Source: Taeniopygia guttata (taxonomy: Eukaryota; Chordata; Aves; Passeriformes; Estrildidae). Taken from it: a stretch of 64,000 nucleotides of DNA. Below the pieces are notes generated by a model, which was given only the letters and a program-made list of their open reading frames with translations, searched no databases and had not been told where the DNA came from. Numbering within the stretch: the stretch's first letter is position 1; every line of letters starts with the position of its first letter. Both the position numbers and the translations under genes were made by a program. Positions 24,230 through 36,518 of this stretch are shown here, one piece after another. The DNA lies in NCBI RefSeq assembly GCF_048771995.1, contig NC_133027.1, positions 64,789,501 to 64,853,500 on the forward strand, read 5' to 3'.

Positions 24230-26903
24230 TGGTGTACCAGCTTGGATTAATATTGGAAATTTGGCTTGATATTCATCAGCCTTGTGTCATCAAAACAGCT
24301 TCAGTCTGAGCTGTGTTTATTTGTAGCTTACTGCATAAAAAACCTCAGAAGTCTGATACTAATGTTGCCTAAATGATTGATTCTTTAGGGATTTTTTTAA
24401 AATTTAGCTTACTTCCATTAAAATAATCCCAAAACAAAATACCTATTTCAGCTTCCTTTTCCTGGTGTATTTTTTTCCAAATTTTAGAATAATAAAATTT
24501 TGAAATGAAAAATTTGAACTTTCTTCCAAAGTATGTGGGCATGACATTTTAGATATTTTTATTTTCTAGTGCATGAAAATAGTCATAAATAGGCAATTTG
24601 AGAGTTTAAAGAGATCTGAGAAGCTGAGATCTGACTTGCTTTGTAGTGAGTATTTGCCTCGGAATTGGCCTGGTTCTATTGTAAATACAGTAGCTGCTTT
24701 GCTAATAAAAGCAGGAGTACAGCTAATGTAAAGCTAATGGAATCCTAAGAGATTCTTTTAAGTCACCATCCAAACAGAGAGGCTGGCTTTGAAGGTTATC
24801 AGATGAGAGATCACAGAGGACTACGCCAAGTTACAGATGACTGGGCTTGTATGAGGGCTCCTCTGCATTTACTCTCTGGTTTTGAGAGTCCCTGCCAAGT
24901 CAAACACAAACATAAAGACTTTTTGACAGCCTGTGAAAAATGTTTTGAAGGTAGAGAAGTGCCAAATAACACAGTGCCTCCGCCTTATGCTCCTGCCACT
25001 AAAAATGTGACCTTGCTACAGCTCTACAGGTGTTTTAGTTTTCTAATGTAAGGGTACTTCATTTTATCTGTATTAATATAATGAAAATGCAGGCTGGCCT
25101 AGCAACAACAAAAAAAAAACAGAGAGAGAGAATGAACTAATATGAAGGGGATGTTAAAAAAGGGAGTGCTCATGTTGTCAGTCTCACAGAGCTTTATCAT
25201 TGTGCTTCCTTTTTCCCCCATGGCTATGGTAAGTAGGACTATTATCTACCTCTTGCAAACAAAAAATATATTAATTAATATCCCTTAAAGGGAAATTCCC
25301 ATCAGGCTTTGGGACTGACAAAATACTATATAGATGCAAATAGTAGGCATCTAGAACATCTACTCCCATGAAATTAAGCTCAGCATGAAGCAGTTGGTCT
25401 GGGTAACAGAAAGCCTCTCTTTGAGCTTTAGGGCAGCCAGTGTATTTCTACTGTCACAAGAGAGTAAAAAATACACTGTGCTGTCCTAAGGAGCTGAATC
25501 GACAGAAAACCCTGGGCTGAGACGCTGGTGATGAGACATTCAGTATCAGTTCTTGGGTAGAAAATGACCCTCAGGCTAGGGCTGGGCTGCTCCAAACCTC
25601 CTTGGCAAGCAGACAGGAGGCACAATCATCCAGCACTTGGTGCTGGGGAGCAGCGCCTCTGCAATCGCTTGAGGGCAGTGAGACAGCTGGCAGAGAAGCC
25701 ATCACGGCACCGAAATTAAATTTACAGGCTGCTTTCCCATGGCTGTGCTGGGACATAGCAGGGTGCTTTATAATTATGTTTTAGGAGCCTCCGCCCTCTT
25801 GCCCTAATTTCCAATTAAAGTTGTACCCTTCCCAGGAGAGATTGCAAACATCCTACGAACAGGGGGAGGAGGGCAGGAAGGACCATTCTGGGTAGATCTA
25901 GTATACAGCAAACTGAATAATTACTTTTATGCCACAACCAGCAGCTACTCAATCTTTTCACCTAATTAATTTTCTCTTCTAGACTTACTGATGGTATATT
26001 TAAAGCCAAAAGGAAAAAATGGACAGTAAGTGGAATGGAAATGTGGTGGGACCAAAAGGAGAGGGGAAAGAGACAAGGCAGCAAAGCAGTGTCAAAACAG
26101 CAGTGCTTCAGTCTCTGTGCTATTCCTATTGTCAGCCAGCTGTGATTGTCTAGAGTGGAGTGCTAGCTGGATGTATCAGCAAGAGATTTTCTTTCACTAG
26201 TTTGTTTTCCTAACCATACCTAGATGCTAGTGTCTTCTCCATAGGACTCCTCTCTTTACCCCTACCTTATCCTAGGTGACTGAGATACTGCACCTAGAAA
26301 CCAAACTTTTTCAGTAATCTTGATCTTTTGAAAGGTAGAACATCAAAACTGTACAGCTAATAGTGTTTTAATATACGTTTTCACTTAAGTTTCGTGAAAA
26401 GTCTTGTAGTTTTTATAAACCACTGCAGGTTTATATATATTTTTTTAAGTGTTGGCAACTTCAGATTCAGAATGTCTAAGACCAACATTTTCATCTCCAA
26501 AAGTTTGCCAATAAAAATTTCCTTGTGGATTTAAATGACCAGTAAACTGCTCTGAATGCCAAATGGCACAGAGGAAACTTGTGGTTAGACTTGTGATGGA
26601 GACCTGCTTTAATGAGTAAGAAAGGTGCATACAGCTGCTAAGAACCCTCTGTCTTGTCACATCTGAATAGGTCTTCCTCCCCTCATGGGTTATGTTACTT
26701 GGTCAGTAGATTGCAGCTGTGAAGGAAACATCTCTTACTCAGCACACAAATCTTCCTCTGACATTCTCTCCTCTTGCTCCTCCTCATTTGCATCCTCATT
26801 TGCTCACAACTCTGCAGCATCCATTCTTTTCATGTGGGTATAAATTAAGGAAACACCATAATCTCATGAGTGCCATTTAAAGCAACAACTTTGCCCATTG
26901 TAG

Positions 26904-26922
26904 TAATAATAATAATAATAAT
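26904..26922. repeat. (TAA)n microsatellite
   Basis: About six TAA units in AT-rich intergenic DNA. Confidence 0.85.
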
Positions 26923-29605
26923 GTAATGTCTCCTATAGGATGTTAAAAGGATGTTTCTCTCTTCCTCTGTGTAGTAAAGAGTTCTCCTTTTAACTTTAAT
27001 AGTCCTTGTTCCATCAACTGTGACTAGCAGAATGTGTTATTACCAACAAATATAATTTATATAATTAGAGATTTATGGGCTTGCATGAAACCCTTTACCA
27101 GCCTGCTTCTGTTTCTAGTCATTGCAGTTTTCTTGTTTGTTTTTGCAGTTGATAAGAGCCTGCATGGCCACTAAAACTGAAAATGAAAAAAAAAAATCAT
27201 ACAGAAACAATTCCCACTGGAAAAAAGCAGATCTGGATAAAATAAGACTGTAACAGTCCATTTGCAGACTTAGGCACTTAATTGTAATATTCCTTTTATT
27301 ATTGTAGAACAACAAAAACAACTCTTAATGAGATGAAATATTTAATCTTATCCGAACAAAAGAATTTAAGAAAATCACTTCAGTAAATCCTTAGTTTATG
27401 TTTCTAAATAACTTTTCCTACAGATTTTTAGATTTATCTCACAACAGATGGAAATATAAAAATATTAAAATATAAATAGTAGAAAAAAATTTCTTCATTG
27501 ACCACTGTCAATAAATGGAATTTTTTAAGGATCAGTTTTATGGAAGTTTTGATTCTGGTGAATCACCATGACTTAGTTTTCATTAAGGATTTTCTATACA
27601 GTAAAAAGAAAAGAGAGTAATGTGGAAAAGATAAATGTTCTTGCAGTTACACGTTATGAAATGAAAAGGTGGAAGAAATGTCCATCCTGGAGGGACAGTG
27701 AATGTCCTGTCCATTTGAAGAGAGAGGACCAAACCTTGAGCTCTGTCAGTGGGGCTGCAGCCTCTTTGTGTAGGTCAGACACTGCCTTAAAGTGAAGCTG
27801 TGCTCAGCACCATCTGCGCTGCTTGCACCTGGCACATTGGACTCCTTAGGTCTACATGAGGAAAAGGTTTGGGACAAGGCTGTGGGGGACACACAGCTGG
27901 GTCCAGGGAAAAGCTGAATCTGGATCTGCCTCTTTCTTTGGAGTGGGAAGTGCTCATGTTGCAACATGAGCAGTTTAGGACCAACGTGGTGCTATTGCTG
28001 AAGATAATATATTGTGAAGTTGTGGCTTCTTCTTCAGTCCAGGGTGGCATTCATGACGTTTTCTTTGCTCCCTGTGTAGTACAAGATGGATTACAAGCAA
28101 AGGGAAGACTATTAATTGTACCAATAGCAAATTATATGTGTTGAAATGTTACTAATTTTGTAACAGCTTTTATAGCAGCACAAACAAGGAGCCATTTCTC
28201 ACATGAAAGACAAAGTTTTTGCTCATAGCTCTTCAGTTATTAATGTTAAAGCTTTTTAAAGCTACCCTGGACTAAAAACTGGACTGAGAAATTATCAGCT
28301 GCTGTAATTGGAAACCTCTTAGCCATCAATCAAGAAAGTTGTGAGAGCAAAGGACAAATTCACATGCTCTAGACAAGAGTCATTCCAGTTTCAATTAGTT
28401 AATATTAACTTACTTTTTATCTGCTCTTGTCTCATTACACTTGAAATCCTCTGAGAGCAGAAACTCAGGACAACTTGTCCTTCTAGAAAAATTACTTTTC
28501 CTAGGTATCCTAGTGAAGAAAACCCTGAAACCACACAGAAAAGATAAAAAGGATCAGTAGTTACTTCTATTTTTTACTTTTATTTTCCCCCAGAAAATGC
28601 AGAGTGACTGTAACTGGTCAGGTCAGTAAATGAACTACAGAAGAAGCGAGTGATGCTGATGAGGAGGCCATCCTGAGAGTAAGAAAAATGTGACAGTGAG
28701 GGAGCAGCTCAAGAAGAGTTTGAAATGGCAGGTAGTCCAGATGTGAAATACAAAAATTCCAAATATGGCAGGGATTTGCTTTTAATGTTATTAATGTTGT
28801 TTTTCAGTTGCATCTTGTTACTGCTGCAGCTTGTGATTCATGTGGGTGTACTATGGGGAAAGATTTTAGTGACCTGAGTGTGCAGCCTGGGCTTTCAGTG
28901 TGATGGTTTGCCTTAGGAAAGTCATCATTTTTCAGCAATTTGTTGTGGTGAGGGTTTAGGAGGAAAGGGAACCTATAGGGGCTTGACATTAGCAGTTATT
29001 TTATTGAGTGGGAACCTCAATTTTGCCATTACAGGGATATGAGGGATGAACAGAAACACATGTCCAGTAACCTAATGAGTGAAGAAACAGTGCTGGAATC
29101 CCCCACTGGCACTTACCCTCTCCAAACATGTGTTTCTATGTAAAATAGGGATGGCGATCTTTTGCAGAGTTGTTAAAAGGATGAATATTTGAAAGGTACA
29201 CTGAAACGGCATGTTTTTGAATTTAACTGATTTCTAAAGCTGGCAAACAATCTGAGCCTGTTATTCCTCAGGATGCCAACACAGCCACTCCTCAGACACA
29301 ACACCCAACGCAACAAAACCAACACCCTGATCTGAAAAGAAAGGAAGAAGCTGCTTTTCTTCCTCTTAGTCCTCTCTGTCCTCGCATCCCAATTTGCTTA
29401 CATCAGGCACCAATTGAAGCAGGTGAAGCAATACTGCCTTTTATGTCCTTTCCCATGTTTTAGAGAGAGCAGTTGTGACAGCTGAAAATATCTTCATTAG
29501 AAGCATATTCAAAGCAGCTAGAATATTTTCAATATTTCAACTTTTCTGGATTATTCTGAGCAGCCTGAAAACTGTTTGGGAGTTGTATATATTCCAGCAG
29601 AAACC

Positions 29606-29694
29606 AGCATTACTTCTTTTTGCAGACCTGGTTAAAAGTTCAAGCTCAAACGAGCATTACTTCTTTTTGCAGACCTGGTTAGAAGTTCAAGCTC
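29606..29694. repeat. 47-base tandem duplication
   Basis: A unit beginning AGCATTACTTCTTTTTGCAG is repeated, with the first copy at 29606-29652 and the second, slightly shorter, at 29653-29694. The shared part differs at about one position (TTAAAAG against TTAGAAG). Each copy contains a pyrimidine tract followed by CAG, so it duplicates a splice-acceptor-like motif, but there is no evidence of an exon. Confidence 0.8.
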
Positions 29695-32600
29695 TTTATT
29701 GCTAGAGAGGTGGAAGCCTGCCCCTCTGTGATAAGCAGCAGTGGTGCAGTGCCCCAAGGACGCCGGAATAAGAATCCTTGTGGCACTGGCAGTGCTAGTG
29801 TTGTCATTGCCCTCCCAGTTGATGGCACAGCAGTGATTACCCCAGCTGTCTTGGAAGTTGTGGTGTGGCAGATATTGGTTTGTTCTGGTAGCTGAGCAAC
29901 ATGTTGCTGCTGCATGGGGGGATGATGAATCATGAGGGTGTTGTTCAGGCTTAGCAGGGTTTGGCTTGGGGAAAGCATTAACCAAGGAAGCCTAGCAAAT
30001 CTTGTACAAATCCAAGAAAACACTAGTGTTGTCATTGTCCAGGTCAGGGACCAGCCTGTGCAGTAAACTACAATCTATTCACAGGAAAAAAATCCTCTGG
30101 CTGTGCCAGGCAGTCAGGTAGTGACCATAAAACAAACTAAATTTTGTGTGTCTGTGGAGATGAACATAGAGAGGCTAATAGGATCCAGCCAACAGCTTTT
30201 GGCAGAACAGTGTCTTTAATGGATTTTAGGGCTTCTGCAAGAATTAGAAGCTTTGAAATTTAGTACCAATTTGAGAAACTTAAGCAGATTTAAAGAATGT
30301 ATTTTTTTAATATTTTTTTCTTTTAACTTTAAACTGATTTTTGACAGTTTAATATTCCATAGTAAGCATTATGCAAATATTCCTATTCCCTGCTAACTAA
30401 ACTGGAAATAATGAATGGTGGGACAGTCTCAGTTGCACAGGTTGGTAAATCTGGCAGATAAACAAGCAAACCAACCCATGAAATGCAATTTTTGAGTGAT
30501 TATGTGTGTAAATCTAGAATTTCACTAGTGGGAAGCTGTGCAAATAGCGATACATTTGGTTTTGGTTTTGGTTATATGTGAGCTGTGGCAAAATTCTTCA
30601 CCATGGAGCCTCCACGTGAGAATGTAAAAGCAGTTGACTGAAAACTTTTCCTTTACACCATGTATCATGGGGCTAGATCTCAGACCATTAATTTTATTAT
30701 TCCTTTTTAAACATAAATCAACCTTAACTGAGTTTGAGCCCAGACATTTAGCAATCCTGTTCTAAACTGAGCTTGCTTGAACCATAAGGATTTCTGTTCA
30801 TATCAGAAGCTCTCTGATTTGCAAGTGTTCTCATTTGTCAATATTAGAAAAACACTTTTCATCATAAAAATGAGATTAAACTAGAGCTCTTGCTTTCCCA
30901 GAATCTGGCAGTGGCTGTGACAGTCTTTCAAACCTGCAGAGATGGATCTTCTTCTTCCAGTTAAATTTCTTCTTACTCCCTTCTCTAGTTGTCATTGCTT
31001 CCTGCCATAAGTTATACCTCACTGATCTGCCTGCAGAGTGGCTTATCTCAGTGTTCCCTACCTTGTTTCAAACACAGTCAGTTGAAATATTTCAAACTTT
31101 CTTCCACCAAGTCTATAATTTCCTCTGATTTAATTTCCTCTGAACTAGCTTTGTTGATTTACAGTGACATGAACTAGAAAATGCTTTTGCAATTGTGATG
31201 TTAACAGAAGAGCTGTGAAAGAAAAAAGTAGGTGAGAATCCCTTTTCTACTGTCAGTGGACCCAGAAGAGAGCCCCTGCTGTTGCTGATGAAGTGCATCT
31301 CTGAAGGCTTCTCTAGCTGGGCCCTACCATGTTTTCATCAACGTCTTTGGCAAGCCTCTCTTCAGGAATATGTGAAATGTATTTTTCAAACTACATTTAG
31401 TTCTTTATCGTCTTCCTTCAAAATCCCATAGACCTCCTTTAGAAACACTTCTATACAGTGATAATATAAAGCAATTCTCTGTAGCCCACACATACAGCTC
31501 ATTCTCCATTAATATTTTCTCTGGTATCAGAGCAAAAATCCATTGCACATTGGGGAAAAAAATATACTAGAGCACATAAATGGTCAAGATATTTTCAAGT
31601 GGACATGAAAGTTATCTACAGGAGCTCAGGATCTTCTGGCTTTATCAGTATTTATACCAGATAACCAAACTAACAAAGCAAAACCAAGACCTTTAGTTTA
31701 TATTAATATTCTAAATCATATGTTGAGTACAACAGCTCTGTATTTGGTTTGGGCACTCTATCATTCTAAGAAAAATTCTCCTTTGATGCAGAGACCCAAA
31801 ATTATTTTCCAGGAGCCCCAAAAACTCAAGTGCAGTTAATAGATTGATTTGCACTATCAGGAGGAAGGACTTGACTGAGCCGAAGCAACCTTTCAGCCTT
31901 CCTCCTTTCTTAAATCAGGAGTTGGAGCATGCTACCAAAGCAGTGTTGTGGAAGATTTCATCATTGTTTCTTATGCTGTACCTGCTGGTAAACCAAAGGC
32001 GGGACTGTGCTTTCTACCACCACTGTCAGCTGGGTGCATTTCATGAGAAAGTTAGGAAGAGACAGAGATCTGAAATCAAATTTTAGGCACAGTGCAGCCT
32101 CTTTTGACAGTCAATAATTTTCTAGTCATCAGAGTCTGAGGAAAACCATCTCCCATGAGGGGGTGAGCCCTGATTGAGCAACTTCGGCATAGATACCTGA
32201 GAGAGGTTAACCAATCTATGTGACTGTTTCGTTTTCTCTTAATTCATGTATCAGTGTTAGTGATCTCAGATTTCAAGGCTGTAAGGGTCTTACCACTACA
32301 GTCTAGCTTTTGCATGACACAGCAAATGTTATTTTTTAATGAGTAAAATGTCAATACTGCCAAACTTAGCCTTTATAGTGGGATCACTTTTTCAACTTTT
32401 TAAATGCTTACTCCTTTGAAGAATTAATAGGACAAAATAAACCAAAACAAAACCAAGCAAACCCTCTTTGCTTGTTCTAATCCCTAGATCGTGTTAAGGA
32501 GGGAAGAAAATGCTGCTCAGACTTCACAGCTTTTTTTCCATACTGCTGAGTTGGGATCAGCTTGAGACTGAATTCTCATAGAGATCTGAGCTTTATGATC

Positions 32601-34046
32601 AGTGCTTTGCTGAGACCTCTTGACCCAAAGAAGGCTGCATAAGTCTGGGATTTCCTCTCCTGGAACAAGCTGGGAGTGACACTCTTAGGATCAGGAATTG
32701 CCAGGAAGGAAGGATGAGTCTCCATTTATTCTGCAGGGAAGGGGCTCAGTTGTTAGCATCCAGTGGACCTTGGGCACAAAAGGCCTGTAAAACAAAGGAA
32801 GAACTGAAAAGATTTGGTTTCAGTGCCTTCACTGGGAAAATTTTAACAAGTCACTTGTCCTCCGTTGTCTAAAGTCATAAGCTGTAAGACTGGAATAATT
32901 TTTTTCTCTAAGAGATGAAAAGGCTGAGCTCAATGGGGTGTAAAGCAAAGATCTGAAACCTTCTTGCTGGAATTTCTAGGCTTGTGTCCCTGAGAGCCGG
33001 TGACGTTGCTGTATTCCAGCACAGCCATCTCTAAACCGCTCCCCAGCAGCTGAGGAAGACTGCTTCAACTGGCTGCCAGGAAGCACAGCAGTGCTAACTC
33101 CTGTGGGCTGGCATGTAAATGATTCTGCATTTGTGGCCCCTGCAGATTCTTGCAGGCCTCTTCCCAGGGGAAGTGAATTGCAAAATCCCCTCCGACTACA
33201 TTTTATGGAGGGCAGCTCAACGGTTCATTAAATCTTCTTCTCCAGAGATGATGTGATCTTGCTTTCTGTAGCCAGAGCTCCATAATGTAACTGAAATTAA
33301 TCCTGCAGCCACAGACACAGCACAGGAGCTCTTTACTTTGGTTCTTTGCTTTACACCCTATTGAGCTTAACCAAGCTTACAGAGGGAATTTCCCATTCAA
33401 TCCACTCAGACTCCCTGCCACAGACATCACAGTTAGTAGGGGACAGTGAACATAAGAATGAACTGCAGCATTCAGAAAGGCTACCAATACTTACTGGCCC
33501 TGCTACCACCTGATAGCCGTACAAGCAACCTTCAGGTGCAAACTTATTATTAGAAAACCTGCCAAGCCAATCTTCTGCAACTATAACAGACTACCAACAG
33601 ATCTATTCCACTCTGTGGTGATTTTTCTTTTATGGCACAAAATAGTCAAAAGACAGGGTTAGAAGCAGTTTTCACTAGGAAGACTCACAAGTTCAGCTCC
33701 AGCTTACCATGCTCTGGAGTTCTTAGAAATTTATCCTAAACAAATCCAGTTAAACAATAATTAGCTGTGCATGGTCTTAATCAGAGGGCACAAGGGATTA
33801 ATATTTATTAATCCTCCTGTACCAGGCAATTTTATCTTTCTGGTAGAAAATTCTAGGACTTTTAATTGCTCTCCTAAAAGTATGTCACAAGAATCTCAAG
33901 GATTCTTCTTACCCATTTGAAACTGCTCTGGAAGAGGCAGTCTGCTTTCTAGTTTGAGTACAAGAGCCAGAATAGTAGCATAGTAGCTTCTGAAGTTAAC
34001 TTTGCAGTATCAATTATCTGCTTTGGGCATTTTGCTGATTTTTGGT

Positions 34047-34147
34047 GGGTTTTTTTTGAGGGGGGGGTTGTTTTTTTGTTTGTTTGTTTGTTTGGTTGGT
34101 TTGTTTGTTTGGTTTGGTTGTTTGGGTTTTGTTTTTTTTTTTTTTTT
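34047..34147 (+). repeat. GT/T-rich low-complexity tract
   Basis: About 100 bases almost free of A and C: T runs, a run of eight or more G, repeated GTTT and GGTTT units, then a long T run. It probably arose from expansion of a GTTT microsatellite. The open frames across it are artefacts of composition. Confidence 0.85.
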
Positions 34148-36277
34148 AACATCCTGATTTGCTTGTTCAAATGATGAGAGCAGCTTGAGCCTTTCTATAC
34201 CTGTGGCAAACAGCAAGGACATCTCCCCTTGTAACGGCATTTTGCAAGTAAGAAGTTAGTTATTGTGTAGGGGAAAAAAATTGTTATATAAAGCTATAAC
34301 AACTTTAAAATTGACTGGTGAGTCATCCCATGTAAAACTCTATCGAGGATCGCAATCTAGTTTTTGGTGATGTGGCTGGTTGATTTCTAAATTTATAGTT
34401 TTCTCAGTTTTTGGAAAGCAACCTTAGCTTTCTCTATTATTAGTGGCTACACTGACCCATTTTGATTTCATTTCTAGAGACACAGTTTTTGTAGTAAGGA
34501 GGCTGTAATCCCTGTCAGGGATTATCGGGCAAACTATAAGCATCTGCTCTCGGCTTGTTTCCTCAGTGGACAGGGCCAATTAGACCTTGTGGCTATAAAG
34601 GTGTTCTGTTTTTTTGAAAGAAGGGCTGTAAACACTAGTGCAGATGGTCTGATGATCTTAGGGAGCCTTTTAAGACTCTCAGCTCCAGTATTTTAAAATT
34701 TAGTTGGAAATCTGGAAAAATTCCTAGAAGGTTCCAGTAGCCAGTCATTATTGAATTGTCTTATGTCCCTTTTGTTATTAAACTGAAGCAACGGTGGATC
34801 AAGAATTTGTAATAAGGGCATAGCATTTCACATGGATAAGGCTGAAATTCAGTCTCACAGACATTTGCATGTCTCTTGTCCATTTGTTTATTTTGGAACT
34901 CATAATTTATGAGTTGACATAACAAAAGGAAAGATTTCTTTGAAAATAAGAGGGAAAACGTGGATTTTAAAACAGAAATTTGCAAATGTTTTCCATTCTT
35001 ACTAGTTTTTAAAACAATCAAGCTCCCAGTTCCTTTCAGATTCTTTGAGAAGCCTGCCTCCACTGCTACAGTTTTAGACCATTCCTATATAATATTTGGG
35101 CCATCTGCATTTTAAGTGTCTTGTCTAAATAGTCCATTCACCTGCTTTTATAGAAAGTTTTAGCCTTTTTCGATGGACATGTGCCTGAAAGAGCTTACAC
35201 TGAGTTTTTAATAAGAAATGTAGAAGACTCAATGGTATGATGAGTTTGAGGTTTAGGAGTCAATTTGGTAAACAGTTCAGATTTCATTGTTCTGTAAGAT
35301 GGAATTACTTCCTTGTGTGTAAATAAAATCACTTCTTCTCCCATATAGGAAAGGATGATAGAAATGTAGTGACAGAGTGGCTGCTCTGCCTCCTTTGGTA
35401 GCAGATGGCTTTTGCTGTCAATGCCCAGGTTGCAGGTCCAGTGACCTGAGTGTTTTTTGAACATGAACATGGTGATCAAGAAGGCTGAAAGTTCCCAGAG
35501 GCCTAAAACCTGCAAACAGAGCTGTTGTGAGTAGTATGTCTAAATTTGGTCTCATGTTGTCCACACTCAAGCACACAGCAAAACCTCAGGTGATTTGAGC
35601 CAGAAGCAGACCAACACACAGAGCTATGATAGCCGAATCAACTGTTTAGACAGACAAATGTACAGAAATCTCCTTATCCATTTATTCTCTGACACATTTT
35701 CCAGTGTAGGATCCTGCTCAAGAGTGCTAGACCCTCAGGCTGAAACCAAGGCTCCATCTCTCAGGTCTGGTTTCAAGCGGTTGACAGTGAATCACGTAAT
35801 GGACTGGCCAACTCCTGTCATCATGTATCACTTGGTGGGCACATGTTCACATTGTTTACAAAATTCACACATTTGCAACAGGGTAGAGCATTGTTTCCCT
35901 CTTTCATATCACATTAAAATGACACTGTTCACACATTAAGAGCTATTAAGCTCTTGTGGGTAAAGGAAGTTAGAGAGCCATTCTTCAATCCAATTTTATG
36001 CAGCAGATTAGAGAAGGGAAGATTCCATTTTCTAAACTTGCTGATGCAGAAAGTGTTGCATATTCCTATGTGAGGGAGAGTAAGAGTACAAACACACAAA
36101 GAGTGATGTGGTCAGACTGGTGCTGCAAATGAGCAGGTTGCATTAGGTGCTGGAAGGGACTCATGCTCAATAGGAGTGCTGTCTGCACTATTTATTAGAG
36201 GAAGAAATGTGGTTTATGCAGTTCAGTGTCACTGAGGTGAAATAACACAAGTAAAATTATATAATCATAGAGTTGTT

Positions 36278-36518
36278 GGACATAGATCTGTTGGAGCAGG
36301 TCTAGAGGAGGGCCATGAAGATGATCAGAAGGCTGGAGCTCCTGTCCTTGGAGGAAAGGCTGAGAGAGCTGGGATTGTTCAGCCTGGAGAAGGCTCCAGG
36401 GACACCTCACTGGGGCTTTCCAGTAGTTAAAGGAAGCTTGTAAAAAAGATTGAGAATAACTTTTTACATAGGCATGTAGTGCTAGGACAAGGTGCAGGGT
36501 GGTTTTAAATACTGTATC
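36278..36518 (+). mobile_element. CR1 LINE fragment (end of ORF2)
   Basis: The sequence follows the familiar CR1 ORF2 C-terminal nucleotide pattern, including TGTTGGAGCAGGTCTAGAGG, GGGCCATGAAGATGATCAGA, a stretch like 'GLFSLEKAP', then CTTTCCAGTAGTTAAAGG and the TTTTTACA...GGCATGTAGTG...AGGACAAGG block. It is truncated at both ends: the upstream ORF is missing, and the 3' UTR with the 8-base tail is not present. CR1 elements are typically 5'-truncated in birds. It is non-autonomous and clearly decayed. Confidence 0.82.

Larger units (their letters stand above)
18205..36277. other. Intergenic stretch without recognised genes
   Basis: About 18 kb of AT-rich sequence. Open frames are short and scattered over both strands. 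The longest is 146 codons on the minus strand at 20628-21068; it has no recognisable domain and is about what chance gives in this length. Only the simple repeats and tandem duplications listed separately stand out. If human synteny holds, this is the start of the PERP-TNFAIP3 interval. Confidence 0.6.

Noticed and set aside
34010-34240. Lys/Asn/Gln-rich minus-strand frames
   Set aside because: They are direct translations of the GTTT/T low-complexity tract.
36256-36275. AATCATAGAG as the tail of a second, antisense CR1
   Set aside because: The match to the CR1 tail is only about ten bases, and no further antisense CR1 sequence follows.
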